Positions 38,721-53,958 of a stretch of 64,000 nt of DNA are shown here, piece after piece (within the stretch, counting starts at the first letter, position 1; every line of letters begins with the position of its first letter). The DNA comes from Chrysemys picta bellii (taxonomy: Eukaryota; Chordata; Testudines; Emydidae): NCBI RefSeq assembly GCF_011386835.1, contig NC_088791.1:27812998-27876997 (forward strand), read 5' to 3'. A program made the translations under genes and the position numbers. Under the pieces are notes generated by a model. It was not told the origin of the DNA. It did no database searches and was given only the letters and a program-made list of their open reading frames with translations.

Positions 38721-39535
38721 GGGATCAGCACTCGAAAAATTTCTGCTTTTTCAGTTGACTTTTTTAAAAACATAAGAAATTACACACACACACAACTATA
38801 TTACAAGAATGTTAAGGTTAAGAGGCTTCTAAGGTACTAGTATCATGTAACAGTTCCCTGGTGCAACTTATGTTAAACTAGGTAAAATGGGAGTGCTTAT
38901 TAATTAAGGCCTTGGACTTCTTTCTAGGCATGTTGTCTTATTTGACTGTAATTTTGCTTAGTTTTCTTTTAATCTTCTCACAGACCTTTGAATTAATTTA
39001 TTAAGGTGAAGTTCTGTGTCAGTTACCTTACTTAAATCTTGAATTAATATCTACCATACTATAGTCTCTTAATCCACTAATTTTTAAATTGAGTACCTAT
39101 GCCTGGGATGATGCTCATGCAAACCTAATGCTCGTGCCCAATGAACCTTCATATTTTCCCTTACCTGGTTACAGATTTCTTTTCTTACTATCTCTTCCAC
39201 TGTTTTTTTAGGATTGAAATTACCAGTAGATTTACCATTAGGTAACTGACACAGATCAAAACATCCACAGGTAAAATCCTGGTGTCATTGAAGTCAGTGG
39301 CAAAACTCCCAATGAATGGAATGGGGCCACGATTTTACCTGAAGTCTTCCTCCTATGCACCTTCTATACAAGGGATCTGTAGAGACTTTCTGGTTTGGGG
39401 TCTGGATTAGAAGCCAAGCAAAGTCTCTCCTTTGCTTTTAATTTCCTGCAACCTTATCCAAAATGTTTTGCTGTTATAGTCGCTGAATTATAAAATTGTG
39501 CCTCACCTTTTTGTAAAAAAATTTTTGTCATCCAC
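38721..39535. other. SRPK2 intron, nothing recognised
   Basis: Ordinary AT-rich intronic sequence. Confidence 0.5.
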
Positions 39536-40608
39536 TTCACTGCAGAGGACATCAAGGAGATTCCCAAACCTGAGCCATTCTTTTTAGGTGACAAATCTGA
39601 GGAACTGTCCCAGATTGAGGTGTCATTAAAGAGGAGTTTTTAGAACAAACGGATAGATTAAACAGTAATAACTCACCAGGATCAGATGGTATTCATCAAG
39701 AGTCTGAAGGAACTCAAATATGAAATTGCAGAATTACTAACTGCAGTATGTAACCTATCAATTAAATCAAACTCTGTACCAGATGACTGGAGGATAGCTA
39801 ATGTAATGCTCCTATCTATAAAAAAGGTTTCAAAGGCGATACTGGCAATTACAGGCGGACCTTCAGTACCAGGCAAATTGGTTAAAACTATAGTAAAGAA
39901 CAAAATTGTCACATAAATATATAAAAATAAATAAACACAATATGTTGGGGAAGAGTCAAATGGCTTTTGTAAAGTGAAATCATGCCTTGCTAATCTATTA
40001 CCATTCTCTGAGTCAACAAGCATGCAGACAAAGATGATCCAGTGGATACAGTGTACTTGGAGTTTCAAAAGTCTTTGGCAAGGTCCCTCACCAAAGGCTC
40101 TTACACAAATTAACCAGTCATGCGATAAGAGGGAAGATGCTTTCATGGATCCGTAACTAGTTAAAAGTTAGGAAACAAAAGGTAAGAATAAATGGTCAGT
40201 TTTCACAATGGAAAGAGGTAAATAGTGGGGTTCCCCAGAGAGGTATACTGGAGCCAGTGCTGTTCAACATATTTATAAATGACCTGGAAAAAGGTGTGTA
40301 AACAGTGATGTGGCAAAATTTGCAACCAATATTAATTACTCAAGATAATACAGTCCAAAGCTGACTGTGAAGAATTACAAAGAGATCTCAAAAAACTGGG
40401 TGACTAGGCAACAAACTGGCAGACAAAATTCAGTGTTGATAAATGCAAAATAATACACAGTGGAAAAAATAATCCCAGCTATACATACAAAATGATGGGG
40501 TCTAAATTAGTTGCTTACCACTCAAGAAAGAGATCTTGGCGTCATCGTTGATAGTTCTCTGAAAACATCTGCTCAATGTGCTGCAGCAGTCAAAAAAGCT
40601 AACGGAAT
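39536..40608 (+). mobile_element. CR1 LINE fragment (RT region)
   Basis: It follows the 8640-9690 part of the long CR1 copy in order: AGGAGATTCCCAAACCTGAG, then TGACAAATCTGAGGAACTGT, CAGATGGTATTCA, then AGTACCAGGCAAATTGG, AATTCAGTGTTGATAAATGC and AGCAGTCAAAAAAGCTAACG. Many frame breaks. It ends abruptly against a CR1 in the opposite direction. Confidence 0.88.
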
Positions 40609-41011
40609 CTGGAAGGGACCTTGAGATTCCCCTTAGTCCAGTCCCCTGCACTCATGGCAGGACTAAGTATTGTCTAGACTATCCCTGACAGGTGTTTATT
40701 TAGCCTCCTCTTGAAAATCTCCAATAATGGAGATTCCACTACCTCCCCAGGCAATTTATTCCAGTGCTTAACCACCCGAACAGTTAGGAAGTTTTTCCTA
40801 ATGTCCAACCTAAACTAACCTTGTTACAATTTAAACCCATTGCTTCTTGTCCTATCCTCAGAAGTTAAGGAGAACAATCTTTCTCTCTCTCCTTGTAACA
40901 ATCTTTTATGAACTTGAAAGCTTTTATCATGTACCTTCTCAGTCTTTTCTTCTTCAGACTAAACAAACCCAATTTTTTTCAATCTTCCCTCACAGGTCAT
41001 GCTTTCTAGAC

Positions 41012-41229
41012 CAGTAGTTCTCGAACTTTTGTCCTGGTGACCCCTTTCACATAGCAAGCCTCTGACTGTGACCCCCCTTATAAATTAAAAACACTTTTTT
41101 ATATATTTAACACCATTATAAATGCTGGATGCAAAGCAGGGTTTGGGGTGGAGGCTGACAGCTCGCAACCCCCATGTAATAACTTCGAGACCCCCTGAGG
41201 GGTCCCAACCCCCAGTTTGAGAACCCCCG
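41012..41229. mobile_element. hAT-type MITE, perfect 8-bp duplication
   Basis: The ends CAGTAGTTCTCGAACTTTTG and CCAGTTTGAGAACCCCCG are inverted repeats. The flanks TTCTAGAC (41004-41011 and 41230-41237) are identical. It is inserted in a minus-strand CR1. Confidence 0.93.
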
Positions 41230-41818
41230 TTCTAGACCTTAATCATTTTTGTTGCTCTTCTCTGGATTGACTCCAATTTGTCCACATCCTTCCTGAAATG
41301 TGGCACCCAAAACTGGACACCATACTCCAGTTGAGGTCTAATCAGCATAGAATAGAGCAGAAGAATTACTTTTCATGTCTTGCTTACAACACTTCTGCTA
41401 ATACATCCCAGAATGATGTTTGGGTTTATTTTGTAACAATGTTACACTGTTGACTCCTATTTAGCTTGTGATCCACTATGACCCCCAGATTCCTTTCTAG
41501 AGTACTCCCTAGGCAATCATTTCCCATTTTGTATGTATGCAACTGATTGTTCCTTTCTAAGTGGAGTACTTTGTATTTGTCCTTATTGAATTCCATCCTA
41601 TTTACTGCAAACCATTTCTCCAGTTTGTCCAGATCATTTTGAATTTTAATCTTATCCCCCAAAACACTTGCAACCCCTCCCAACTTGGAATCCTCCGCAA
41701 ACTTTATAAGTGTACTCTCTGTGCCTTTATCTAAATCATTGGTGAAGATATTGAACAGAACCGGACCCTGCAGGACCCCACTTGATATACCCTGATAATT
41801 TTGTTCTTTACTATAGTT

Positions 41819-42128
41819 CAGGGGTAGGCAACCTATGGCACGCGTGCCAAAGGTGGCACACGAGCTGATTTTCAGTGGCACTCAAACTGCCTGAGTCCTG
41901 GCCACCGGTCCAGGGGGCTCTGCATTTTAATTTAACTTTAAATGAAGCTTCTTAAATATTTTAAAACCCTTATTTACTTTACATACAACAATAGTTTAGT
42001 TATATATTATAGACTTATAGAAAGAGACCTTGTAAAAATGTTAAAATTATTACTGGCACGCGAAACGTTAAATTAGAGTGAATAAATGAAGACTCGGCAC
42101 ACCACTTCTGAAAGGTTGCCAAGCCCTG
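41819..42128. mobile_element. hAT-type MITE, CAGGGGTAGGCAACC family
   Basis: The ends CAGGGGTAGGCAACCTATGG and AGGTTGCCAAGCCCTG are inverted repeats. The flanks CTATAGTT and CTACAGTT differ at one base. AT-rich interior. Confidence 0.92.
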
Positions 42129-42155
42129 CTACAGTTTCACCCAATTTGCCTGGTA

Positions 42156-42700
42156 TATTAGAATTGGAAAAGGTATAGAGAAGGGATACAAAATGATCAA
42201 GAGTATGGAACAACTTCTCTGAGGAGAGATTAAAAAGACTGGGACTGTTCAGCTTAGAAAAGAGACGTCTAAGGGTGGGGGCAATATAATCATGAATGGT
42301 GTGAAGAAAGTGAATAAGGAAGTGTTTATTTACCCCTTCACATAACACAAGAAGCCAGGGTCACACAATGAAATTATTAGGCAGCAGCTTTAAAACAAAC
42401 ATAAGGAAGTACTACTTCACACAATACAAATTCAACGTATGGAACTCGTTGCCAGGGGATGTTGTGAAGGCCAAAAGGATAACTCGGTTCAAAAAAGAAT
42501 TAGATAAGTTCATGGAGGATAGGTCCATCAATGGCTATTAGCCAAAATAGTTAAGGATGCAACCCCATGCGCCAGGGGTCCCTAAATTTCTGACCACCAG
42601 AAGCTAAGACTTGAGAACTGGGAATGGATTATTTGATAATTGCCCTGTTCTGTTCATTCTCTCAAACATCTGGCACCGGCCACTGTCATAAAGAATAGTC
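42156..42700 (+). mobile_element. CR1 LINE 3' part
   Basis: It matches the CR1 3' region: AGAATTGGAAAAGGTATAGA, GAGGAGAGATTAAAAAGACT, GGCAGCAGCTTTAAAACAAA, TAGATAAGTTCATGGAGGAT. It ends near CATCTGGCACCGGCCACTGT. Confidence 0.88.
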
Positions 42701-42711
42701 ATACAGAGTGA

Positions 42712-42905
42712 TCTGGATCGCTTGGTAGGCTGGGCACATTCAAACAGAATGATTTTAAAACAGCCAAATGCAATGTTATACATCTAAGAGCAAAGAATGC
42801 AGGCCATACCTATTGAATGGGTAACTGTATCCTGAAAATCAATGACTCTGAAAAAGATTTAGAGAGCATAACGGACAAGTAACTCAACATCGTCTCCCAG
42901 TGCAA
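42712..42905 (+). mobile_element. Second LINE fragment, CR1/L3-like
   Basis: GATCTGGATCGCTTGGTAGG, then AACAGCCAAATGCAATGTTA, AAAGAATGCAGGCCATACC and GACTCTGAAAAAGATTTAGA. These read as QPNAMLYI-like and NDSEKDL-like RT C-terminal words of another CR1-group element. Confidence 0.6.
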
Positions 42906-45885
<2,980 letters not shown>

Positions 45886-46110
45886 TAGAGCCCTATCAAA
45901 TTCATGGTCCATTTTGGTCAATTTCATGGTCACAGGTTTTTAAAAATTGTAAATTTTGGGTCAGGACCCCCAATTTGAGAAACGCTAGTCTCCCCCGTGA
46001 AATCTGTATAGTGTAGGGTAAAAGCACGCAAAAGACCAGATTTCATGGGGGGAGACCAGATTTCATGGTCTGTAATGCATTTTTCATGGCTGTGAATTTA
46101 GTAGGAGGTC
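45886..46110 (-). mobile_element. MITE fragment, TAGGGCCCTA family, reverse of 53959-54583
   Basis: It opens AGAGCCCTATCAAATTCATG and contains AAGACCAGATTTCATGGGGG, the complement of the 53979-54060 part of the second copy. It is shorter and partly rearranged. Confidence 0.7.
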
Positions 46111-46722
46111 TGCCCACTCAGGACAGCTTGCAGGATCAGAGTCTACACTGAAACAAGACACGTGGACATACCAAACAGCAGGAGAGAATGAGGGAGGAAG
46201 GACAAGGATAATCATAAATAAGATCATAAAGTTATATAGTTGTGTACAACTTAATGGCTCCTAATCTCTATTTGTTGATATAAACAAATAAAGCATCATA
46301 TAAAGACCAGCACAAATATGTCTCATGAAGGGATCTGAAGAAGAGGGCAATGGCCTTACTGATTAGTTCAAGGGGAACATTCTATGTATAGGGGGCAAGG
46401 GAAGAGAAAGCACTAGTAAAGCTGAAGGAGAAGAGGCCAAATAGGCATTCAAGGCTAGCATCACTGCCAGAATGAAGGGAGTGGTGGCAATGAGTAAAGA
46501 GTGGATAAGCAGGGAAGGGCAGAGTTATGGAGGTCCTTGAAGATAAGAACAAGAACCCTGAATCTCATACAGTGGCCAACAGGGAGCCAGTAGAGAGACT
46601 CAAAGAAATGCAAGATATGGCCAGAGCAAGGGACAAGAAAGGTGATCCTAGAAGCAGCATTTTATCTAGAATGGAGAGGGGCAATGTGAAGGTTGGGGAG
46701 ACCAGAGAGAAGTTGGTTACAG
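46111..46722. other. SRPK2 intron, unclassified repeat-like sequence
   Basis: 46390-46700 (GCAGGGAAGGGCAGAGTTATGG, AGCAGCATTTTATCTAGAAT) resembles a diverged CR1-group consensus. The assignment is weak. Confidence 0.35.
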
Positions 46723-46847
46723 GAGTGATTTTCAACCTTTTTTTATTTGAGGACCCTTGTAGAAATGTAGGTGGGGACCCCTTTAGAAATCTTAAACAAA
46801 ATCTGTGAACCCCCATATGTCCACAGACCGCAGGTTGAAAACCACTG
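46723..46847. mobile_element. Small hAT-type MITE
   Basis: The ends AGTGATTTTCAACC and GGTTGAAAACCACT are inverted. The flanks GGTTACAG and GATTACAG differ at one base. 125 bp, no coding. Confidence 0.85.
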
Positions 46848-47216
46848 GATTACAGTAATCAAGACATAATGAGGGTCTGAAAGAGTTTTTAGTAACATGG
46901 GAAGAAAAACAAAAGGCTTATCTTAGAAATGTTATGGAAGAAGCAGCAGGATTTGCAGATAACTATAATAGTAATAAATTACTTAGATGTGCACAGAAAG
47001 GGAGAGGTGGAATAAGAGATGACTCTATAGCTACATTAATTTTATGGAATAAAGATGCAACTTGTTGTCCTGTTACTTCCTCAGGATGCTTAGTTATGTC
47101 AGCACCTGTAGTAATAATAGATTTTCAGGACCTAAGTCAAATGATTTATTAATATTTAATTAAAGTATCTTTAATTAAGGTTGTTTTTACCTCATTGCCA
47201 TTTGATCAGAGAAAAC

Positions 47217-48468
47217 TAGGGCGGCCAAGTGATTAAAAAAATTGTGATTAATCGTGCTGTTAAACAATAACAGAATACCATTTATTTAAAGCAACAGAGG
47301 GTCCTGTGGCACCTTTAAGACTAACAGAAGTATTGGAACATAAGCTTTCGTGGGTGAATGCCCACTTCATCAGACGCAATATTTTTGGATGTTTTCTACA
47401 TTTTCAAATATATTGATTTCAATTACAATACAGAATACAAAGTGTACAGTGCTCACTTTATATTATTTTGTATTACAAATATTTGCACAGTAAAAAAAAA
47501 GAAATAGTATTTTTCAATTCATCTAATACAAGTACTATAGTGCATTATCTTTTGTCATTAAAGTTGAACTTACAAATGTAGAATTATGTACAAAAAATAA
47601 CTGCACTCAAAAATAAAACAATATAAAACTTTAGTGCCTACAAGTCCATTCAGTCCTACTTCTTGTCCAGCCAATCGCTCAGACTAACAAGTTTGTTTAC
47701 ATTTGCAGAAGGTAATGAGAGTCACATGCCACCAGCAGAAGGTTGATTTTCTTTTTCTGTGGTTCCGATTCTGTAGTTTCCACCTCAGAGTGTTGATCTT
47801 TTAAGACTTCTGAAGACATGCTCCACACCTTGTCCCTCTCAGATTTTGGAAGGAACTTCAGATTCTTAAACCTTGGGACAAGTGCTGTTGCTGTTTTTAG
47901 AAATCTCACATTGGTACCACCTTTGCGTTTTGTCAAATCTGCAGTGTAAGTGTTCTTGAAACGAACAACATGTGTTGGGTCATCATCTGAGACTGCTATA
48001 ACATGAAATAGATGGCAGAATGCGGGTAAACCAGAGCCGGAGACATACAATTCTCCCCCAAGGAGTTCATTCACAAATGATTTTTTTAACGAGCGTCATC
48101 AGCATGGAACATGTCCTCTGGAATGGGTGGTTGAAGCATGAAGGGGCATATGAATATTTAGCATATCTGTCATGTAAATACCTTACAATGCCTGCTACAA
48201 AAGTGCCATGTGAACGCCTGTTCTCACTTTCAGGTGACACTGTAAATAAGCGGGCAGCATTATTTCCCGTAAATGTAAACAAACTTGTTTGTCTTAGCGA
48301 CTGGTTGCACAAGAAGTAGGACTGAGGGACTTGTAGGCTCTAAAGTTTTACATTGTTTTGTTTTTGAGTGCAGTTATGTAACAAAAAGAAAATCTATATT
48401 TGGAAGGTACACTTTCACAATAAAGAGATCGCACTACAGTACTTGTATTAGGTGAATTAAAAAATATT
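47217..48468. mobile_element. Second foldback hAT copy, truncated
   Basis: The left arm begins AGGGCGGCCAAGTGATTAAA. The minus strand at 48074-47750 encodes the upstream transposase part (DLTKRKGGTNVRFLKTATAL). The plus strand at 48090-48319 encodes the C-terminal domain in good shape (KYLTMPATKVPCERLFSLSG). The inverted C-terminal domain of the left arm, present in the 29.3 kb copy, is deleted here. A Penelope module interrupts it at 47291-47377. The right end is lost at 48469, where another element begins. Confidence 0.82.
47291..47377 (+). mobile_element. Penelope-like terminal module inside hAT copy
   Basis: GCAACAGAGGGTCCTGTGGC, ACTAACAGAAGTATTGGAAC and AAGCTTTCGTGGGTGAATGC interrupt a hAT sequence that is continuous at 29400. 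Confidence 0.75.
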
Positions 48469-48799
48469 TACCATATATACTCGATTATAATCCGGTTCGT
48501 GTACAAGCTGACACCCCCTCACCCCCCCAAGATGGATAAGTAAAAATGGAAAATTTTTTATGACCTGTTCATAAGCTGACCCTATAATTCAGGGATCAGC
48601 AAACTTTGGCTCCCGGGCCATCAGGATAAGCCGCTGGTGGGTCGAGATGGTGTGTTTACTTCGAGTGTCTGCAGGCACGGAGGTAAACCTAAGTAAACAA
48701 AGTGTCCCAGCACACCAGCTGCTTACCCTGATGGGCCGGGACAGCAACTGGTGGAAAATTTTTTTTAGGGGGGAGAAGCTGGGGCTCAGGGGAGTAACC
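48469..48799 (-). mobile_element. DNA transposon TACCGTATATAC family, truncated (inverted arm B)
   Basis: It begins TACCATATATACTCGATTAT and continues for about 330 bp as the complement of 51086-51406. It contains TGGATAAGTAAAAATGGAAA and GATGGGCCGGGACAGCAACT. Only one end is present. It lies in the intron downstream of the 247-bp exon (transcript order). Confidence 0.85.
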
Positions 48800-49084
48800 A
48801 CTAGTAGACACAAAAAAACTAGATATAATATATATATTTTTAATAAGTTAGGATAGGGATAATTACTCCAGCCAGGACATGTTAGGTCTTTTAGAAATTT
48901 CAAATTTAATTCAAAGAATTCAATTTAAGCATAAGAGAGAAATAAAAATTATTAAATGCATAGACCAGTCAAAAAACTCCAATAACAGCACTTTGAAAGA
49001 ATAAAATTACAAAGAATATATGTGCATTGCAGGAAGTATCAAGATGTAACAACAACAATAATACAAGTATGTGTTGGGAGGTGA
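48800..49084. other. SRPK2 intron, nothing recognised
   Basis: AT-rich sequence without features. Confidence 0.45.
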
Positions 49085-49635
<551 letters not shown>

Positions 49636-49734
49636 TCTCTCTCTCACCAACAGAAGTTCGTCCAGTAAAAGATATTATCTCACCCACCTTGTGTCTTTAA
49701 TACCCTGGGACTGACATGGTTACAACTATACTGC
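49636..49734 (-). mobile_element. Repeat module, reverse of 34060-34200
   Basis: TCACCAACAGAAGTTCGTCC, AAGATATTATCTCACCCACC and TGGGACTGACATGGTTACAA are the complement of the 34 kb module. Confidence 0.75.
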
Positions 49735-49872
49735 GTATAATAGAAAACCTATTCGTTTTAGAGATTTTGTGGGATTAATTCATAATTAAGATAAACCAGT
49801 CTCAGAAAGTACAATTCAAGTTCCATCTCAGACTACAAATTAGTTTCAGTATCAATAAAATAGAAGTTACTA

Positions 49873-50121
<249 letters not shown>

Positions 50122-50568
50122 CTACATTTAACGAAGATAAATAATGTCAACTGATTATTCTTCCAAGCATCTCACATCAAAGTTTAAATAATTTTTGATA
50201 GCTTTCTATTTGCAAATTCTGGATATTATGTACCATATTAAAGTATTTATGTTCTCCATTTAATCTTCATCTCAAAAAGCACTTCAGGTTATGTAAAGCA
50301 AAAAAAAATTACATAACCTCAAGCCACGAGTACTCTGCTAATTAAACTAAAAAGCAATTATATGGAAAATGGTACAGTAAACTTGACTTGATTCATTTAA
50401 TCTTACTCAACAGCAACATCCTTAACCTTTAGACTACTATTGATCATGTTCATGCATATGGAAGGTACTCCGCTAACAACGTACAAATGTTTTAATTATT
50501 CTGGTATTTCAACTCAGTGAAAAAACAGCTGCTAACAATCAGAAAATGGATGTAAAAAGGTGAAGAAA
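50122..50568. other. SRPK2 intron, nothing recognised
   Basis: Intronic sequence just upstream (transcript order) of the 247-bp exon. No repeat seen. Confidence 0.5.
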
Positions 50569-51406
50569 TACCGTATGTACTTGTTCATAAGCTGAATATT
50601 TTTAGTAAAAAAGGGAAGCACCAGAGAAGGGGGTTGGCTTATGAACGGGTATAGAGAGGGAGAGGTGGGACACAGCCCCTCCCCCCCAACAGAGGGAGCA
50701 AGGAGAGGCAGCACAGCCAGCAGAGCTTGAAAGGAAGAGGCGGGGACAAAGTCTCTCCACTTCTGGCCACGCTGCTCTCCCCCCAGCCTCTGAAGCAGCT
50801 GCAGCTCCGGAGTTGGCAGGCTGCAGCCGTGCCGCTCGGCCCCGCCCCCCAGAGCAGGCTGCGGACGTGCCTACCTGGCCCAGCCCGCTGGAACATGCTG
50901 TGGCCGCGCCGCCTGGTCTGGCCCGCCGGAGCAGGCTGCGGCCGTGCTGCCCAGCCTGTCAGTGCAGCTCCAGCCAGGCCAGAGACATCCTCCACTGGCC
51001 CTCCCCAGATAATTTGGGAAGGGATGGGATAGGGAGAGTGTGGGGGTCCCGGCCTAGGGGTGGGGTCATGTGGGGGTGGTCACAGGGATTACTCGCCTGA
51101 CCCCCAGCTTCTCCCCCATACCAAAATTTCCTCACCGGTTGCTGTCCTGGCCCGTCAGGGTAAGCAGCTGGCGCTCCGGGACACTTTGTCTACTTAGGTT
51201 TACCTCCCTGCCTGCAGATGTTCGAGATAAACAAACCATCTCGGCCCACCAGCAGCTTATCCTGATGACCCAGGAGCCAAAGTTTGCTAACCCCTGAATT
51301 ATAGGGTCGGCTTATGAACAGGTCATAAACATTTTCCATTTTTACTTATCCATCTTGGAGGGGTCAGCTTATAAATGAACCGGCTTATGATCGAGTATAC
51401 ACGGTA
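50569..51406. mobile_element. DNA transposon TACCGTATATAC family, complete copy (contains arm A)
   Basis: The ends TACCGTATGTAC and GTATACACGGTA are inverted repeats, with CATAAGC words further in on both sides. The interior is GC-rich and CpG-rich (50690-51000). No transposase motif, so it is non-autonomous. The right 320 bp pairs with 48469-48799 as an inverted repeat across the 247-bp exon. Confidence 0.82.
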
Positions 51407-51699
51407 TTTTAAATCATTTACGTGCTGTTTAGTTACAATTCCATAAATATGAAAAGCAGTTTTATTACCCACTTCATGTCAAAAACATATGCATCACTAA
51501 TGGCAGAAGGAAGTGATAAAAGCTCTAATTTTATATACCATAAGGAATGAAAAAAGAAACTTCCAGGTATAGTAACAACAAGCAGAAGAAAAAATAACAG
51601 GTTAGAGATAGCAGACTGATGTAGTTTTACTGTAACATTTTGAATTTTAATGCGGCATCTTTTGTATTTTGAGTTTTCTAATATATATATGGAAGTTTT

Positions 51700-51872
51700 C
51701 TTCTTAGCATTGGCCTACTAAACCCAGGGTTGTGAGTTCAATCCTTGAGGGTGCCACTAAGGGATCTGGGGCAAAATCAGTACTTGGTCCTGCTAGTGAA
51801 GGCAGGGGGCTGGACTCGATGACCTTTCAAGGTCCTTTCCAGTTCTAGGAGATAGGACATCTCCATTATGGT
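51700..51872 (+). mobile_element. tRNA-derived SINE with CR1-like tail (Cry/PolIII type)
   Basis: GCATTGGCCTACTAAACCC followed by GGTTGTGAGTTCAATCC (a good pol III B box), then a GATCTGGGGCAAAATCAGTA body and a tail GGACTCGATGACCTTTCAAG that resembles the CR1 3' end. I recognise this as the tortoise PolIII/SINE type of cryptodiran turtles. The A-box end is truncated. Confidence 0.82.
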
Positions 51873-52474
51873 CATTCAAACTAATTGATTTAAGTGTAGG
51901 AAATGAAGGGCAAATTTCTGCTCTGAAAGGTTCATGAATAGACGGCATAATCTTCAAGCAACTGTGCAACACAGTCAGAAATAGATCACTGAAGTCAATC
52001 GGACTGCTCACAGTGCATAACGGTAAGAATGCAGGATCAGGATTATTCCATAAGAAATATGGAAAATGGCAATTCCTCAACTTCATTCCACGTGAAGCTA
52101 CAATTATAGCTTTGGAGACTGCTCAAAAATGCATCAACAGTCATGATAGGGTAAATATTGTGCTTTAAAATTGCAATTATGTATTTTTGCCTATAATTCA
52201 TATTTCTTTTTTGAAATAAATGTATCAGTACTATGAAAGAAAAAATGTATCTTAAAAAAGAACTCCTTAAAAAAGACCACTCTTGATATAACTTGCTACA
52301 AAATCATGAAAAATTAACAAAGACTGCAGAACCGCACAAAAAGTGCTCATTTAAGGACAAAAGCTATAGTCAGAGGAGCTTATGTATAGAATGTAAAATG
52401 TCAGTAGTCTAACAGTTAATAATAACTAAAGGACAGCAAGATGCTTTAGATATGAGTTATACAGATATACTTAC
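51873..52474. other. SRPK2 intron, nothing recognised
   Basis: Ordinary intronic sequence between a SINE and the microexon. Confidence 0.5.
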
Positions 52475-52500
52475 AGGCTTTTGTTGTGGAGCAGTACTCA
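52475..52500 (-). CDS. SRPK2: SRPK2 26-bp microexon in the spacer
   Basis: This 26-bp exon completes the split valine codon left by the upstream exon and encodes VSTAPQQKP. It has a TTTTTTTAG acceptor and a strong GTAAGT donor. VSTAPQ is the conserved SRPK word directly after GSA, which makes the call secure despite the size. It brings the frame from phase 1 to phase 0, so its loss alone would shift the frame. It is too short for most ORF-based gene finders. Confidence 0.94.
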
Positions 52501-52644
52501 CTAAAAAAGAAAAAATAAAGTCAAACTCACAGGAGGATGTAAGTACATTTTTACAAAACGATTCTGAAATAAAATATAAATAGAATATATTGTACGTTAG
52601 TATTTTGTCTCCTTAAAAAGATCCACAAACCTAAAACAAATAGT

Positions 52645-52845
52645 TGTCTTCATTGGAACAGAGATGATATGCGGTGGATTCTCTATTACAGGCAATTTTA
52701 AAAGCAAGATTGGATGTTTTTCTAAAAGATCTGCTGTAGTTCAAACAGGAATTAATTCCGAGAAATCCTGTGGCCTATACAGGCAGTCAGACAAGATGAA
52801 CACAGTGGTTCTTTCTGGTCTTATCCATGAATCTATGAACCTACA
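52645..52845 (+). mobile_element. CR1-like 3' fragment
   Basis: TTTTCTAAAAGATCTGCTGT, TTCAAACAGGAATTAATTCC and GTCTTATCCATGAATCTATG follow an old CR1 3' consensus; compare 16930-17258. Confidence 0.75.
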
Positions 52846-53470
52846 AACAATTCCCCACCTCATATTGTCTTACTGTTAACAGCCTGCTCATTTTCCTACT
52901 TTAAAAACAATTAGTTTTAAAATGTGCCCTCTAAATATAGTGATCAATATACTATGAGAATAAAGCAAAAATCTCTTATTCAGAATAACACAGTTTAAAC
53001 AAAATTATTCCACTAGCTGAGTTAGGTCAGGACTCTTTAGCAAGTCCTGTCTAGCCTCCCTGCTGCCAGAAACTTGCATGGATCCCAGCTACTCCTATGC
53101 AACTCAACTCCCCATGACCAGTTCCTGCCTTTCCACCAGGCTGGGAACCAGCAGTTGGGAGGAGGGGGCAGTGAACTGGCAGAAATGTGTGTTCACTGGG
53201 GCTTTGAAGGAAAGTGGACTAAAGCCAGAATGCAAAGAGTGACCCATCAGCAGTAGGGTGGGCAGTACAGAGAAAAAGAGAACTAGCCATGGAAAGTGCC
53301 ACTGCTCATTTCCAAAAAGATATGACAAATCTGTAGTAGTTCAGAGAAGAGCAACAAAATTGATTAAGGTGTTGGACTGAACAGAATAAAAAATCAATTC
53401 CTGCTTCGGAGTAGGCTTCCACAGAGTCAAGGTATGAGGCCCCCTTGAAGTCAATGAAGTGGGGCTCACA
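52846..53470. other. SRPK2 intron, nothing firm
   Basis: A scrap of CR1 (AGAGAAGAGCAACAAAATTG, 53341) is the only recognisable piece. Confidence 0.45.
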
Positions 53471-53800
53471 GCTAGGGCCAGCCTTCAGCCCAGCACCGGG
53501 CTCAATTTCACAGCAGGGAGCCTACCAGCAGTGTAATTGACATTCTAGTCAGTTTCACAGCTGCTATTATTTCACATTTCAATCTTGGGCTCTGGCTGTC
53601 AGCCCCAGGGCAGGGGGCTCAGCTGGGAGCCCCCATTCAGCTATCAGTACCCCACTTCAGATGGTGCAAGCGCTCCTGGTGAGGACACACACCGCGGGCA
53701 GAAGGAGGGCAGTGTAGACACAGCAGCCGATTTAATTGCTGTGGTGGCTGTAGGTTGACTTGACTGAAGTTGACCTAATTTTGTGGTGTAGGCATCTGGG
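53471..53800 (-). mobile_element. Possible DNA transposon half, TAGGTCAACTT type
   Basis: The end at 53745-53798 (complement: CCTACACCACAAAATTAGGT, then CAACTTCAGTCAAG) resembles turtle hAT-type elements that start with TCTACACTACAAAATTAGGT. The other end was not found. Confidence 0.45.
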
Positions 53801-53958
53801 AAGGCCTGTGGTGTAAAGGGTCCAACTATTAGTAGAGGGAATGAGCTTCCCCAAGACAAATTAATCTACGTGAACATCTGACTCTATGAACACAGAGAGG
53901 GCACAAAACATATCACAAACTCTTCCCAGGGGTCTTTGAGAACCAGATTAGCCACATG

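Larger units (their letters stand above)
40609..42155 (-). mobile_element. CR1 LINE fragment(s), reverse orientation, with two MITEs
   Basis: It starts with the complement of a CR1 3' tail (GGAAGGGACCTTGAGATTCC). It continues into RT on the minus strand: frame 41881-41426 reads GVLQGPVLFNIFTNDLDKG, then KFAEDSKLGG (FAED where FADD is expected) and NDLDKLEKWFAVNRMEFNKD. MITEs split it at 41012-41229 and 41819-42128. Near 41800 two CR1 pieces are probably joined. Confidence 0.85.

Noticed and set aside
51700..51760. tRNA gene
   Set aside because: A B box is present, but the A box is degraded and the body and CR1-like tail are those of a SINE.
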